This document shows positions 44,501 through 55,622 of a DNA stretch of 64,000 bases, one piece after another; positions within the stretch are counted from its first letter, which is position 1, and each line of letters opens with the position of its first letter. A program made the position numbers and the translations under genes. This DNA is from Ancistrus triradiatus. Its lineage: Eukaryota > Chordata > Actinopteri > Siluriformes > Loricariidae. The notes below the pieces were generated by a model. It was not told the DNA's origin. It did no database searches and saw only the letters and a list, made by a program, of their open reading frames with translations. The DNA lies in NCBI GenBank assembly GCA_025084515.1, contig JAJAGP010000887.1:186001-250000 (forward strand), read 5' to 3'.

Positions 44501-47500
44501 AAGTTTGACAAAAGGCAGGTACAAGAAAAGGCATCAACACAAAAATAGAGAAGCTAGGCTTAAAGACTAGCGAGCAAACGGGTCCTTAGGACCGGGAGTT
44601 ACGGCGTTTAAACGCTGACGAACCAGCAACCAATCACGCTCCAAGCCACTTCTTAAATGGAGTGTGCTGATTGCTGTAGATGGTCTGCAAGGTGTGCAGA
44701 CCGATGAGCCGCTGCCATCTATTGGCTGTCAGAGAGACGAGCGCGCCTCGGAAAATCCCGCACTTGCACCACATGATGCCACCTGAGCTGTCAGGACTAA
44801 ATAACAATATGTGCACCACACAACACAATACAGGTTAAATAAATAGGGTAAATGAAGCCTTTCACAGGGCACACCCCTTAACACAGTGTGGACTTACAAT
44901 ATGATTTCACTGTGATTTCTTTATAAATAGTGCTAAAAACTAAACATGAAACATGTCAAACTAAAGTTACATTTAAGATACTTTATGGTTGTAGCTAGCT
45001 GGCTAGCAAAGTGACATCAGGTTAATGTTTACTGTCATAAGGTTATGGTATGCAGCTGTAGCTCTGTTGATGTAAATACTGCTGCTGTTCTAAAATTGCA
45101 TGTACCTGAAACAGATCCTGGGGACTGCCATATATCTTTTGTAAGTATTTTGTGATGTACCTTACTGAAACAGTCACTTTACAAGTTATGGTGCAGAGAA
45201 ATGGACACACGTGGTTAAAACTATGTGCCTTGTATGTCTCTTGTTGACGTCACCAAAGAGCAGACTTTGAGGAGAGCTGGACTCTGCAACCTGTAGAGCA
45301 TAGGGTACGATTTTGGACTGGGCTATGGTAACTTAAAGGAGGATGCGAGCGCTAATATTGGAAGAGCGTTGAGGGATAGCAATGCTATAGGATCTACAGG
45401 CGTTAAAGCACGCTGATGAAGTAAGCGTAAAATTAAAGTATCTTAAATCTTACTTTTTATTTGATTTACAGTGCATGTTTAAAGAGGGCATATGTAAAAC
45501 AGAGATCTCCCATTCGATCCTGACCTTGGACTCCACCTGTGTGGAGTTTGCATGCCCTCCCTGTGTCCCCGTGGGTTTATGCTTGGTGCTCCACTTTCCT
45601 CCCACATTCCACAGCCATACATTAGGTTAAATGGTTGCTTTAAATTGTAAACGTGATGTGGTTTATTTTTTAACATGGATAATTTCTATATTTTTGTTCA
45701 AGTCAGCACTTTAGTTTTGATTCATATATGCATAGAATTGATTGATCTGTATGAGTCAGTCCCATGAAGATGATGTTGATTCTCTGATTCAAGGTCTTAA
45801 GAACTAGGAGTCCATAAAATAGTCCATAGAGAAGATTCCTTACACAGAATTGTCACATTCAGGGTGTACAGTGAAGTTCAGGTAATGAACTGTGAAGTAA
45901 AAAGTTTAATAAAAGTTAATTAATAAAAGTGAAGTTAAACTGCCAGTCACAATTTAAGTCAGCTCATGACAGCATGAATTATATGACAGCAACATGCACG
46001 CAAACCAGTCTTTCTAAAAAGTGATGTTTAGAAAGAATGATAAGCCTGCCCAATCATTTTGTAATTTGTCACCTTACAGGAAATGTAAAAAGAGAAAAAT
46101 TGTATTTCAGGTAATGATGGCCACCAGGGTCCGCTGACGTGCATAGAGTGCAATAAGGATGGATCCTTGATTCTCACTGGGTCAGTTGATGGACAGGCGA
46201 AACTTATCAACACATCAACAGGCAAAGTATGTATGTATGTATATGTAAAATGGCTGAAGTTTATTTAAAAGGGAATACACCTGTGTTGTGTAGACATGGT
46301 TTGTTTTTACAATATCTGATGCTGACCACAAAAACCATTGGTCCTATGTAAAATGTTTGTACCCATGTATTTAGGAACTTCTGTTTCCAGTGACTGGCTC
46401 TTGCCTCTTAGCCATAATATCTGCTATATCTGTTCTCTGTTTAAGAAATAGTAAATGCTTGTTGCCTTGACATTTTTAAATGTACATCTGGTGCTCTTGG
46501 TCTAGGTACTGGGCTCATTCTCCATCGAGCTCAGTGAAGCAAAAGACAAAATGGAGGAGAAGGAATCCATCTCAGTTGAGACTGTAGGGTTTTGTAATGT
46601 GTAAGTCATACTTCTTTGGAGTTGCTATGTTTTACATATTTGAAGTTTCCAATGTTCACATTTGATATTTGTATGTATGGTTACTATGACATACATGTAA
46701 TATTTCATATGCTGCAATGTACCAGACTGCCCCTTGTTGCCGTGGCATATTTGGATGGCACCCTGGCCATATATGACCTTTCCACGCATAGTTTAAGACA
46801 CAGGTGTAAACATGAGGTAAATGCAAATTAGTTTGTATCTTTTAGCACATATTGTTTGGCATTCATATTTTAAATATTGGATTTCACTATGCTTTTTTTC
46901 TCTTTACTAATAGTTTTGCAACTGGTCTGCAATAGTGTCTTTCCAGATTAGATCATGTACAGTGTCTGTGAATCTCTCTGGCAGGTTGGCATCGTTCATC
47001 TACAGTGGGAGGAAGCGTCGACTGTTGTGGCTACATGTAACCTGGGAGGGATTGTGACACTGTGGGATGCTCGCTCAGGAAAAATGGTGGCCGAATACCG
47101 TGGTCACACAGCAGAAATCCTGGACTTCACCCTCAACAGGTGACTTGTTGTACCTTATACAAATACAGGAGAGAATGGTGATTGTGTGTGGGTTCCGAAT
47201 CAGCTTCCAGATTGAGGGCTGTTGTGGAGAAAAACAAGAGCATATATATACAGTACACAGTGGTGCTTGAAAGTTTGTGAACCCTTCAGAATTTTCTATG
47301 TTTCTGCATAAATATGACCTAAAACATCATCAGATTTTCACACAAGTCCTAAATAAAGAGTTCCCAGTTAAACAAATGAGACAAAAACATTATACTTGGT
47401 CATTTATTTATTGAGGAAAATGACCCAATATTACATATTTGTGAGTATGTGAATCTCTAGGATTAGCAGTTAATTTGAAGGTGAAATTCGAGTCAGGTGT

Positions 47501-50500
47501 TTTCAATCAATGGGATGACAATCAGGTGTGAGTGGGCACCCTGTTTTATTTTAAGAACAGTGATCTATCAAAGTCTGCTCTTCACAACACGTTTGTGGAC
47601 GTGTATCATGGCACGAACAAAGGAGATTTCTGAGGAGGACCTCTCAAAAAGCAACGGTGATGCTCATGAGGCTGGAAAAGGTTACAAAACCATCTATAAA
47701 GAGTTTGGACTCTTTCCAATCCACAGTCAGACATACTGTGTAGAAATGGAGGAAATTCAAGACAATTGTTACCCTCCCCAGGAGTGGTCGACCAACAAAG
47801 ATCACTCCAAGAGCAAGGCGTTTAATAGTTAGTGAGCCCACAGTGGACCCCAGGGTAACTTCTAAGCAACTGAAGGCCTCTCTCACATTTTGCTAATGTT
47901 AATGTTTACGAGTCCACCATCAGAAGAACACTGAACAACAATCGTGTGCGTGGCAGGGTTGCAAGGAGAAAGCTACTGCTCTCCCAAAAGAACATTTTTG
48001 ACTCAACAAACTCATCTGCTTTGCTAAAGATCTTGTGGACAAGCCAGAAGGCTATTGGAAGAATGTTTTGTACACATATGAAACCAAAATAGAACTTTTT
48101 GGTTTAAAAGAAAAGCGTCATGTTTGGAGAAAGGAAAACCCTGCAACTGCATAAGAACCTTATCCCATCTGTGAAACATGGTGGTGGTAGTATCATGGTT
48201 TGGGCCTGTTTTGCTGCATCTGGGCCAGGACAGCTTGCCATCATTGATGGAACAATGAATTCTGAATTATATGAGAGAATTGTAAAGGAAACTGTCAGGA
48301 CTTCTGTCCATGAACTGAATCTCAAGAGAAGGTGGGTCAGGCAGCAAGACAACGACCCTAAGCACACAAGCCGTTCTACCAAAGGATGGTTAAAGAAGAA
48401 TAAAGTTAATGTTTTGGAATGGCCAAGTCAAAGTCATGACCTTAGTCCAATCGAAATGTTATGCAAGGACCTGAAGCAAGCAGTTAATGTGAGGAAGCCC
48501 ACCAACATCCCAGAGTTGAAGCTGTTCTGTACAGAGGAATGGGCTAAAATTCCTCCAAGCCAGTGTGCAGGACTGATCAACAGTTACAGGAAACGTTTAG
48601 TGCAGTTATTGCTGCACAGAGGGGTCACACCAGATACTGAAAGCAAAGGTTCACATACTTTTTCCACTCACTAATATGTAATATAGGATCATTTTCCTCA
48701 ATAGATAAATGACCAAATATAATATTTTTGCCTCATTTGTTTAACTGGGTCCTACTTTTAAGTCTTGTGTGAAAATCTGATGATGTTTTAGGTCATATTT
48801 ATGCAGAAATATAAAAAATTCTAAAGGGTTCACAAACTTTCAAGCACCACTGTATATATGTGTACTTAATCTTTTTAGATCAAATCTTGCCTAGGTCAAC
48901 CTCATTTCATTTGTTCATATACATCCTTTATTGCATTTCAGGCCTGCACCAGATTACAAAAAAGTTAGGACACTAACGTTACCACTTTGATATTGCCATT
49001 CCTTTGCACAACACTTAAAGGACGTTTTGGCATAGAGGATACCCAGTGATGAAGTGTCCCATTCTTTCTTCAAATGTGTGCAACAGAACGGGTTTTTGTC
49101 GTCGCATTTTTAGTTTCAAAATTCTCCACATATTCTCGATTGGGGACAGGTCAGGCAGGCCAGTCCAGTACCCGTACCCTCTTCTTCCACAGCCATGTCT
49201 TTGTATGTGTGCAGCATGTTGTTTTGCATGGTCTTTTTGAAAAATGCATGGACATCCCTGGAAAAGAGGTAGTCTTGGGAGGCAGCATATGTTCTAAAAT
49301 ATCAATGTGCTTTTCTGCATTAATGCTGCCATCACAGAAGTGTAAATTACCATTGCTAAGGGCACTGACCCAACCCCATACCATGACAGAGCCTGGCTTT
49401 TGGACTTGTTGCTGATAATAGTCTGGATTTTTCTTTGTCTTTGGTGTCCATTTCTCCCAAACAAGACCTGAAATACTAATTTGTCTGACCACAATACATG
49501 TTTCCACTGTATGATGGTCCATCCCAGTTGCCAGAGTCTAGAGAAGTCACCACCACTTTTGGACATGGTTAACACAAGGCTACCTTTTTTCACAGTACTG
49601 TTTTAATAAGTGGCATTTGTGAATATAACACCGTATTATAGTCCGTACTGTATGCAAAGTTTTGCCAGATTAATCCCTTGCCCATGTGGCCATCTGAGGG
49701 ATTTAAGATCACAGGTCTTCAGTTTAGGCTTATACCCTTGCCCTTTACACCTTGAGATTCCTTGAGGCATTTAATAATGTTATGCCCTGTGGAGGAAGAA
49801 ATATGTAAATCCCTTCCAAGCTTTGTTTGAGGAACATTGTTTTTAAACATTTCAATAATTGTCTTGCACATAAATCGCATGAAATCACATAAATATTATT
49901 ATTATTATTATTATTTATTTCTTTATTTTTTACATAATTACTAGCATTAAATTGCCCCTGCTCCACCTTTTTTGGAATGTGTTGCAAGCCTGAAATTCAG
50001 GAATGGCTGTTTATTAAGAAATTAAAGTTGACCAGACAAAACATGAAATATCTTTCGTTCATACTGTCTGCAATGAAATAAAAGTCCAAATAACCCAAAT
50101 TCCATTTATAATCTAGAAAGATTAGACAAAAAGAACAGTAAATGGTGTTTCAAATGGCTTCATACCACAATCTATACCCTCTGATAACAGGCAGGCATTC
50201 ATGCCACTTAGAAAGTCACCTGCACCACATTAAGATGACATAATTGAGAGTAGAAATGGGGATTTGAATGTACAGGAATTGGGTATTAATTCTCAAGTTT
50301 TTTTTTTTAACATGGTGGAAGGGTAGATGTTTCTTGTTCAGTGACAACACACATACAGTGGGGCAAAAAAGTATTTAGTCGTCCACTGATTGTGCAAGTT
50401 CTCCTACCGTATTTTTCGGACCATAAGGCGCACTTAAAATCCTTTAACTTTCTCAAAAATCAACAGTGCGCCTTAAAATGCGGTGCGCCTAATGTGTGAA

Positions 50501-52726
50501 TTAATTCTGGTTATGCTTTCTGACGTAGAACCGATTGTAGATGGTACACGGCACTCATAAATCTGTCAAAATGTTTTAGCACGGTCTTGGTAAATTACGA
50601 AGCTTACGGCAACCGTAGTGCGCAGCATCGCGGAGTAATACGGTATGTGCTTCAGCATTAGGGTACGTGCATTCATTCATTCATTTTCGAAGCGGATTTC
50701 AAACTCGGCGCTATCAGTCACGCAGTACAACATGGAAATAGAGCAGCTGCGAGAGAATTCAACATTAACGAATCAATGATACGTAAGTGGAGGAAGCAAG
50801 AAGACGCCCTGCGCCAGGTAAAGAACACTAAACTGAGCTTCCGACGGAACTTAAGAGTTTTGTTTCATTTAATGCGTCTTATAACCCGGTGCACTTTATG
50901 TATGAAAATATACCCGTTATCGTTGATATTGCGTTTTATAATCCGGTGCGCTTTATGGCCCGAAAAATACGGTACTTAGAAAGATGAGAGAGGTCTGTAA
51001 TTTTCGTCATAGGTACACTTCAACTGTGAGAGACAAAATGAGAAAAAAAATTCAGAAAGTCACATTGTAGGATTTTTAAAGACTTTAATTGTAAATCATA
51101 GTGGAAAATAAGTATTTGGTCACCCACAAACAAGCAAGATTTCTGGCTCTCACAGACCTGTAACAACTTCTTTAAGAAGCTCTTTACCACTCGTTACCTG
51201 TATTAATGGCACCTGTTTGACTTCGTTATCTGTATAAAAGACACCTGCCCACAGCCTCAAACAGTCAGACTCCAAACTCAACCATGGCCAAGACCAAAGA
51301 GCTGTTGAAAGACACCAGGAAGAAAATTAGACCTGCACCAGGCTAGGAAGAATGTATGAATGTATTTTGTCTCAATTTGAATGTACAATAGGCAATCAGG
51401 TTGGTGTGAATAAATCAACTGTGGGAGCAATTGTAAGACATACAAGACCATTGATAATCTCCCTTGTTCTGCGGCTTCACGCAAGATCTCATCCCGTGGG
51501 GTCAAAATGATCATGAGAACGGTGAGCAAAAATCCAAGAACTACATGAAAGGACCTGATGAATGACCTGCAGAGAGCTGGGACCAATGTAACAAGGCTGC
51601 CATCAGTAACACACTACGCCAAGAGAGTCTCAGATCCTGCAGTGCCAGGCGTGTCCCCCTGCTTAAGCCAGTACATGTCCAGACCCGTCTGAAGTTTGCC
51701 AGAGAGCATATGGATGATCCAGAAGAGAACTGGGAGAATATCTTGTGGTCAGATGAAACCAAAATAGAACTTTTTGGTAAAAACTCAACTGGAAGAAAAA
51801 GGATGCTGAGTCTCTTCACAAGAACACCATACCTACTGTGAAGCATGGGGGTGTAAATGCTTTGGAATGCCTTGGATCTGTTTTTCTGTGAAGGGGACAG
51901 GACGACTGATAATGACTGCGTTAAGGGAAGAATGAACGGGGCCATGTATCGTGAGATTTTAATCCTTCCATCAGTGAGAGCATTGAAGATGGAATGTGGC
52001 TGGGTCTTCTAGCATGACAATGATCCCAATCACACCGCTCGGGCAATGAAGGAGTGGCTTCGTAAAAAGCATTTCAAGGTCCTGGAGTGGCCTAGTCAGT
52101 CTCCAGACCTCAACCCCATAGAAAATGTGTGGAGGGAATTGAAAGTCCGTGTTGCCCCAAAACATCACTAGAGGAAATCTGCATGGAGGAATGGGCCAAA
52201 ATACCAGCTACAGTGTGTGCAAACCTGGTGAAAACTTACAGAAAACGTTTGACCTCTGTCATTGCCAACAAAGGTTATGTTACAAAGATCTGAGTTGAAC
52301 CAAATTTATTGACCAAATACTTATTTCCACCATAATTTACAATTAAATTCTAGAAAAATCATTCAATGTTATTTCCTGGATTTTTTTTCCCTCATTTTGT
52401 GTCTCATAGTTGAAGTGTACCTATGATGAAAATTACAGACCTCTCTCATTTTCTAAGTAGGAGAACTTGCACAATCAGTGGCTGACAAAATACTTTTTTG
52501 CCCCACTGTAACTATAGGGATTAATAAATCAGTACTTCTGAATGCATCTACCCTGGAATGAGGCACCTCCCTTCATACATTCTGATGGTGGTAAATCTTA
52601 GCTCATATTCATTTCTAACTATACTTTTGAATCCCTCCCTTTTTTTCCAGAGAGGCCTCTGTGGCTGTGACAGCAGGTGGAGACCATAAAGCCAAAGTCT
52701 TCTGTCTTCAGAGGCCTGATCGGTAG
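38511..52726 (+). CDS. AAMP: AAMP, angio-associated migratory cell protein (11 exons)
   Basis: Coding exons: 38511-38601, 38745-38882, 42395-42514, 42607-42746, 43649-43793, 43977-44060, 46111-46226, 46506-46600, 46726-46816, 46985-47139, 52651-52726. All ten introns are GT-AG, phases agree and the sum is 1251 bases, or 416 residues plus stop (human AAMP is 434). The first 76 residues are acidic, with HGDEEIIEVIDLSDTE and DDLAEDLEDVYFADAEG, as in vertebrate AAMP. Eight WD40 blades follow, ending DDKAYVWN, GLIKVWK, NMWMWK, TLRMWD, QAKLIN, TLAIYD, IVTLWD and AKVFC. The C-terminus is CLQRPDR. AAMP is a mainly cytosolic WD40 scaffold linked to cell migration; its exact molecular role is poorly settled. 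The start ATGGAGAACTCAG gives the alignment expected. No damage is seen in the exons. Confidence 0.96.
39270..40516 (-). mobile_element. hAT-type remnant with BED finger, in AAMP intron 2
   Basis: Minus-strand reading near 39445-39345 gives GQVATCKLCRKSVTIKDSST and TNLFHHL, then a stop, then TNHYAEDYDQF. This is a clear BED zinc finger (CX2C...HX4H) as at the N-terminus of hAT transposases. At 40440-40516 the sequence ATCGGCCAATCCAG...GATCTATCGGTGCATTTCTA resembles hAT termini common in fish, placing the element's 5' end there. The catalytic domain is missing. Confidence 0.6.
40615..41343. repeat. long palindromic repeat, non-autonomous DNA element, in AAMP intron 2
   Basis: The two arms are inverted copies: left TTCTCTAATGGTCAGGACCC (40729-40748) matches right GGGTCCTGACCATTAGAGAA (41210-41229), and outer arms TAAGTTTTAGT...CACTGCA (about 40630-40650) match TGCAGTG...ACTAAAACTTA (about 41301-41321). 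Inner arms also pair (ACCAC...CAGTGTTA and reverse). The ~730-base element has no coding capacity. A second, partial copy is at 53695-54130. The family is widespread in fish, but I cannot name it with confidence. Confidence 0.8.
41725..42130 (+). mobile_element. Tc1-like family F remnant, copy 2, in AAMP intron 2
   Basis: The left end ATCAAAACATTAAGACCACT (41733-41752) is followed by CCTGAGCAACTTTGATAAGG and TACAAATTGTTACGCTCAGA, matching the usual DLSDFDKGQIVMAR-type start of a Tc1-like transposase, heavily mutated. Pieces up to TTGTCCACCATTAAAGGTGC correspond to the DNA-binding region. Non-functional. Confidence 0.55.
44143..44520 (+). mobile_element. hAT/BED-type remnant copy 2, in AAMP intron 6
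   Basis: A diverged copy of 16245-16640. Shared blocks include TCGATGGTTTGTTT, TTAGCTAGTCAACTAGA, GGACTAGGGACACT, AAACGGCATCACCCCACTGA and TATGCC/TATGCA before the GTTTGACAAAA end. No open frame remains. It shows that 16245-16740 is a dispersed repeat and not a unique gene. Confidence 0.7.
44521..45486. other. AAMP intron 6, unclassified
   Basis: No coding sequence or named repeat recognised. It is locally GC-richer at 44570-44780. Confidence 0.4.
45487..45650 (+). repeat. SINE-type repeat, 3' part, in AAMP intron 6
   Basis: GTGTGGAGTTTGCATGCCCT, CCCCGTGGGTTTATGCTTGG and ACTTTCCTCCCACATTCCAC match the second half of the repeat at 12309 in opposite orientation. The tRNA-like head is mostly missing. 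Confidence 0.65.
45840..46040. repeat. unclassified dispersed repeat X, copy 3
   Basis: It resembles 13060-13262 weakly but in the same order: ACAGTGAAGTT, then GTGAACTGTGAA-type sequence, then CAAACCAGTCTTTCTAAAAA and GTGATGTTTAGA. Most decayed of the three copies. Confidence 0.35.
47258..48852 (+). mobile_element. Tc1-like family A copy 5, full length, in AAMP intron 10
   Basis: Left end CAGTGGTGCTTGAAAGTTTG at 47258 and right end (inverted) CAGTGGTGCTTGAAAGTTTG ending at 48852, with TA after it. At 1595 bases it is full length and the best preserved family A copy here. Its two ~200-base inverted repeats are nearly identical. Confidence 0.93.
47608..48640 (+). pseudogene. Tc1 family A transposase, near full length, inactive
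   Basis: The start is at 47608 (MARTKEISEEDLSK). The helix-turn-helix follows (YKTIYKEFGLF, then a frameshift near 47710), then KQLKASLTF and STIRRTLNNN. The first catalytic box, normally WTDET, reads Tyr-Thr-Tyr-Glu-Thr near 48072-48088, so the catalytic Asp is Tyr. The open frame 48120-48674 keeps HGGGSIMVWACFAASGPG, QQDNDPKHTSRSTKGW (second Asp) and PSQSHDLSPIEMLCKDL (third residue Glu, DD34E spacing), plus the normal C-terminal end. Frameshifts and the lost Asp make it dead. Confidence 0.9.
48942..50120 (-). mobile_element. Tc1-like family D copy 2, in AAMP intron 10
   Basis: The left edge CAGATTACAAAAAAGTTAGG and the right side CACCTTTTTTGGAATGTGTT suggest termini of a fish DNA transposon whose ends carry an AAAAAAGTxGGxACA-type sequence. 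Minus-strand reading gives VLWSDKLVFQVLFGRNG (first catalytic box), GSVMVWGWVSALSNGNLHFC then DGSINAEKHIDILEHMLP, MHFSKRPCKTT (second box, Asp lost) and KKRVRVLDWPA (before the third box). It is an IS630/Tc1-type transposase with frameshifts. Other pieces of family D are at 16985 and 56835. Confidence 0.72.
50407..50972 (+). mobile_element. pogo-like DNA element nested in Tc1
   Basis: Inverted termini CCGTATTTTTCGGACCATAA and (reverse) CCGTATTTTTCGGGCCATAA, with TA target duplication (50405-50406 and 50973-50974). Removing it restores the family B sequence CTCCTACTTAGAAAGATGAG. Inside, at about 50695-50850, a short reading GNRAAAREFNINESMIRKWR then KQEDALRQVKNTK is the helix-turn-helix typical of pogo-type transposases (BrkDBD/psq-like), but no DDE catalytic domain is present. 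It is therefore a non-autonomous deletion derivative. Confidence 0.85.
51284..52293 (+). pseudogene. Tc1 family B transposase, frameshifted
   Basis: The start is at 51284 (MAKTKELLKDTRKK). An insertion of ~30 bases near 51350 disrupts the helix-turn-helix (NQVGVNKSTVGAIVR survives). Further pieces are DLMNDLQRAGTNVT, HMDDPEENWENILWSDETKI (first catalytic Asp), KHGGVNALECLGS, DNDPNHTARAMKEW (second Asp), PSQSPDLNPIENVWREL (third, Glu) and KGYVTKI before TGA at 52291. The catalytic residues are there at DNA level, but at least four frame changes prevent a product. Confidence 0.88.
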
Positions 52727-53279
52727 AAACAGTGACATTTCTTATGGACTCTAGCAGTCCGATAGACAATGTTACCGCCATGAGAAATGGTTTTACCCTC
52801 TGATTTTGTTTAGCTGTTCAAATCCAGCTTGTTCTTAAGTCTACATTCAGGAGTCTTTCGATGGTTCATCTAATACAGCGTAAGTTGGTCAAACTTTGAT
52901 TGAACTTGATTGTTTTGGTCAAAGCAAAAGTGTATTTCAGAATTGCTTCATTTATATGTAACCCTTAATTTTCATTGGTATCATTCTAACAAAAAGATCC
53001 ATATGGCATTTTATACCATATTGAATGACAAAGTAAAATGATCAGGATGAAATTGTTGATTCATGGTGTGCTCTTTCATCCTGCTAATGAGCAAAAACCT
53101 GACAGCATTCCAGTACTGAAGAAAAAAGGTAACGCTTCTGGAAATGAATAATAAAAAAAACTAGAAGAACATGGTCAGTAAAGTGATCAGCTCCCTGATT
53201 TAGTGCTCCACAATACTCCCTTTGCTTTAATTATAGTTTGAGATTATTTGAGGTTTGTGACATGGCTTTGTGAGGGGCC
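52727..53279 (+). other. AAMP: AAMP 3' UTR region
   Basis: It follows the AAMP stop at 52726. A candidate polyadenylation signal AATAAA lies at 53150-53155. No repeat motif is seen before it, so 3' UTR of about 440 bases is plausible. Confidence 0.4.
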
Positions 53280-53505
53280 AGAAGTGTGACAAGAAAATAT
53301 CCCCACACTATTACATCACCAGCAGCATTCCGAACCGTTGATACAAGGCAGGATGGATCAATGCTTTCATGGTGTTTATGCCAAATTGTGACCCTACCAT
53401 CTGAATGTCGCAGCAGATATCGGGACTTATCACACCAGGCAATGTTTTTCCAGTATTCTGTTGTCCAATTTTGGTGTGCTCATGCAAATTGTTAACAAAT
53501 GAAAT
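53280..53505 (-). mobile_element. Tc1-like family G remnant
   Basis: Minus-strand reading gives pieces WTTEYWKNIAWCDKSRYLLR and HSDGRVTIWHKHHESIDPSC, resembling the catalytic-domain start (W-DESR-F) of another Tc1/mariner-type transposase, and a decayed IFSCHTSGPSQSH region. About 225 bases survive. No termini found. Confidence 0.5.
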
Positions 53506-53694
53506 GAAGTTGACCACATAAAAAATGAAATATGACTCATTCTGTGGACTTCAAGACCTTTGAAGGCATCCAGTCTTATCTGGCAGCAGATCCATTAAGT
53601 TCTTTAAGTTGCGAGATCTGTTCTCTATGGATCTGACTTTTTCCAGGACATCCCACAGATGCTTGATGAGATGGGTATCTGGGGAAGTACAGAC

Positions 53695-54130
53695 TGTAGT
53701 TCATTTGTTTCCCTACATACTTTGTTAGTCCCCTTTACTCTGTTCTCTAATGGTCAGGATCGCCACAGATCAGGTACTATTTGTGTTGGATCCTTCTCAG
53801 CACTGCACTGACACTGACATGATGATGGTGTGTTAGTGTATGTTGAGATGATATGATTGGATCAGACACAGCAGTGCTGCTGGAGTAATTAAACACTGTG
53901 TTCAGTCACTGTGCTTTCTATTAGACACATCTATCATATTCCTCAACCTTGTAGATGTAAAGTCAAAGACAGTAGCTCATCTGTTGTTGCACAGTTTGGG
54001 TTAGTCAGTGCTCACAGGATGCTGACTACAGGCTGGTGGCTGGACGTTTTTGGTTGGTGGACTATTTTCAGTCCAGCAGTGACACTATGGTCCAGCAGCA
54101 CTACTGTGTCTGATCCACCTGTATTTAAAG
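53695..54130. repeat. palindromic non-autonomous element, copy 2, partial
   Basis: It shares TTACTCTGTTCTCTAATGGT, CAGTGCTGCTGGAGTAATTA and TTGTAGATGTAAAGTCAAAG with 40615-41343. Internal arms still pair (GATCAGACACAGCAGTGCTG near 53869 with CACTACTGTGTCTGATCC near 54100). The right outer arm is missing. Confidence 0.75.
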
Positions 54131-55569
54131 GAATCATGTTCATGTTTTCAAATGTTGCATTTTCAATGATAAATACTTTCTGTCCAGCACCTCTTGAAGT
54201 TCTCAAGTCTGTGTACCACTATTTTTCTTGTCATAGGAGTTCATAGTATATGTATGTTACACGTTTTTATGATTTTTAGTTAATCCAAACAAATTGTGTA
54301 AATCAGTGCACAGACATAAATACAGCGGACAATAGTGACTCAGTTTTTTAGGTACTGGACTGTTGACCAGAACATTGAGGGTTCATGTACAACTCCTGCC
54401 AAACTGATACCGTTAGGCCCTCGAGGAATACTGTTACATGATTGCTCAGACTGTATGTTGTAAGTATCACCTGGAAGCCTGAATAAGGATGTCTGCTGAA
54501 TACTGTAAGCATAAACACTAAAACTTTCCAGAATTTCAGTTTGCTTATTGTTTTGTGTGTTTGTTTACCTGTTCCACCTGTGTACAAAACGACTGTAGGA
54601 GGTAGTAATTAATGACAATAAGTATCATGATTCTTCCACAGACTTCCTCAAATGTAGGTGCATCAAATTAAGCTTTACCAGATTTGGTCAGTTGTATCAT
54701 ACTAATGACAAAGGAACTGGTGACTATTCTCAGGAAGTTTATCTGGAAGCATTTGTTTGACTGCTTTTATACAGTTTCAGAACTTGGACATGATGGCAAA
54801 ATTTTGCTTGGTTTATAGAAGAGTATTCCAGAAAATTCTTCATAGAAAAGGTGTAGACATGACTTTCAGCTGGAAAAGCTATAAGCTATTAATATGTTAA
54901 TGTTTAACAAAGTGTGACTGTGCTGTCTAAACTTTCCATTGACAAATGGATTGTTAGTTTTAAACTGGCAAATTCTGTTACATATTCTTTTACACAGCAG
55001 GACAAAGGTCACAGGAGAAATTTCTGCAGGGGGCGTATGCATTTATTCTGTTCCTGCTTTCCAGCAGCTCCTCTATTGTTCATGTCACTGATGATTCTTT
55101 GCATTCGCATATGTCTGATTTGCAGTCTGTTTTGTTAGCTGACTGCAGCTTCTCTGAAGCATCTGGATGCTTGCTGTTGTGTTGGATATAATTTATTTAT
55201 TTGCTGGATATTTTTGCATAAGAACGTGTTGCAAATATATATTCTTTTTTCAGGAGTAGTGTGGTCTCATTAAATACACTTTCCCTGTCTCCTCGCTAAT
55301 TAAAATGTTGATTTTTACCTGGTAATTTTTTTTTTCTTTTCATCAACAAACAAATTTTCATCAACAAGGTAAGAGTTATTGTTTGCCTTCTATTTTAAGA
55401 AGATGCATTTGGTTCATAAAATCAGACAATTTATACTCAATAATTCTATTTCAAAACTGGGGCAAACCTGGTAAATGAGGAACTATAAGGAATTGTTTTT
55501 ATATATAAACACACCTAAGTAATTGTTGCATTAAAATCTCAACAGATATTTATAAATATACATTTGTAA
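54131..55569. other. intergenic DNA
   Basis: Positions 54337-54525 look like a decayed V-SINE (TTAGGTACTGGACTGTTGAC, AGGGTTCATGT, GGATGTCTGCTGAATACTGT). The rest has no recognised gene or repeat. Confidence 0.4.
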
Positions 55570-55582
55570 GTGTGTGTGTGTA

Positions 55583-55620
<38 letters not shown>
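55570..55620. repeat. (TG)n/(TA)n microsatellite
   Basis: TGTGTG then TATATATG then a pure TA run ending at 55620. Confidence 0.9.

Positions 55621-55622
<2 letters not shown>

Larger units (their letters stand above)
50356..52508 (+). mobile_element. Tc1-like family B copy with inserted element, in AAMP intron 10
   Basis: Left end CAGTGGGGCAAAAAAGTATT at 50356 and right inverted end at 52508, with TA on both sides (50354-50355, 52509-52510). A 566-base pogo-like element is inserted in the left inverted repeat. Without it the copy is about 1585 bases, full length. Confidence 0.92.
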
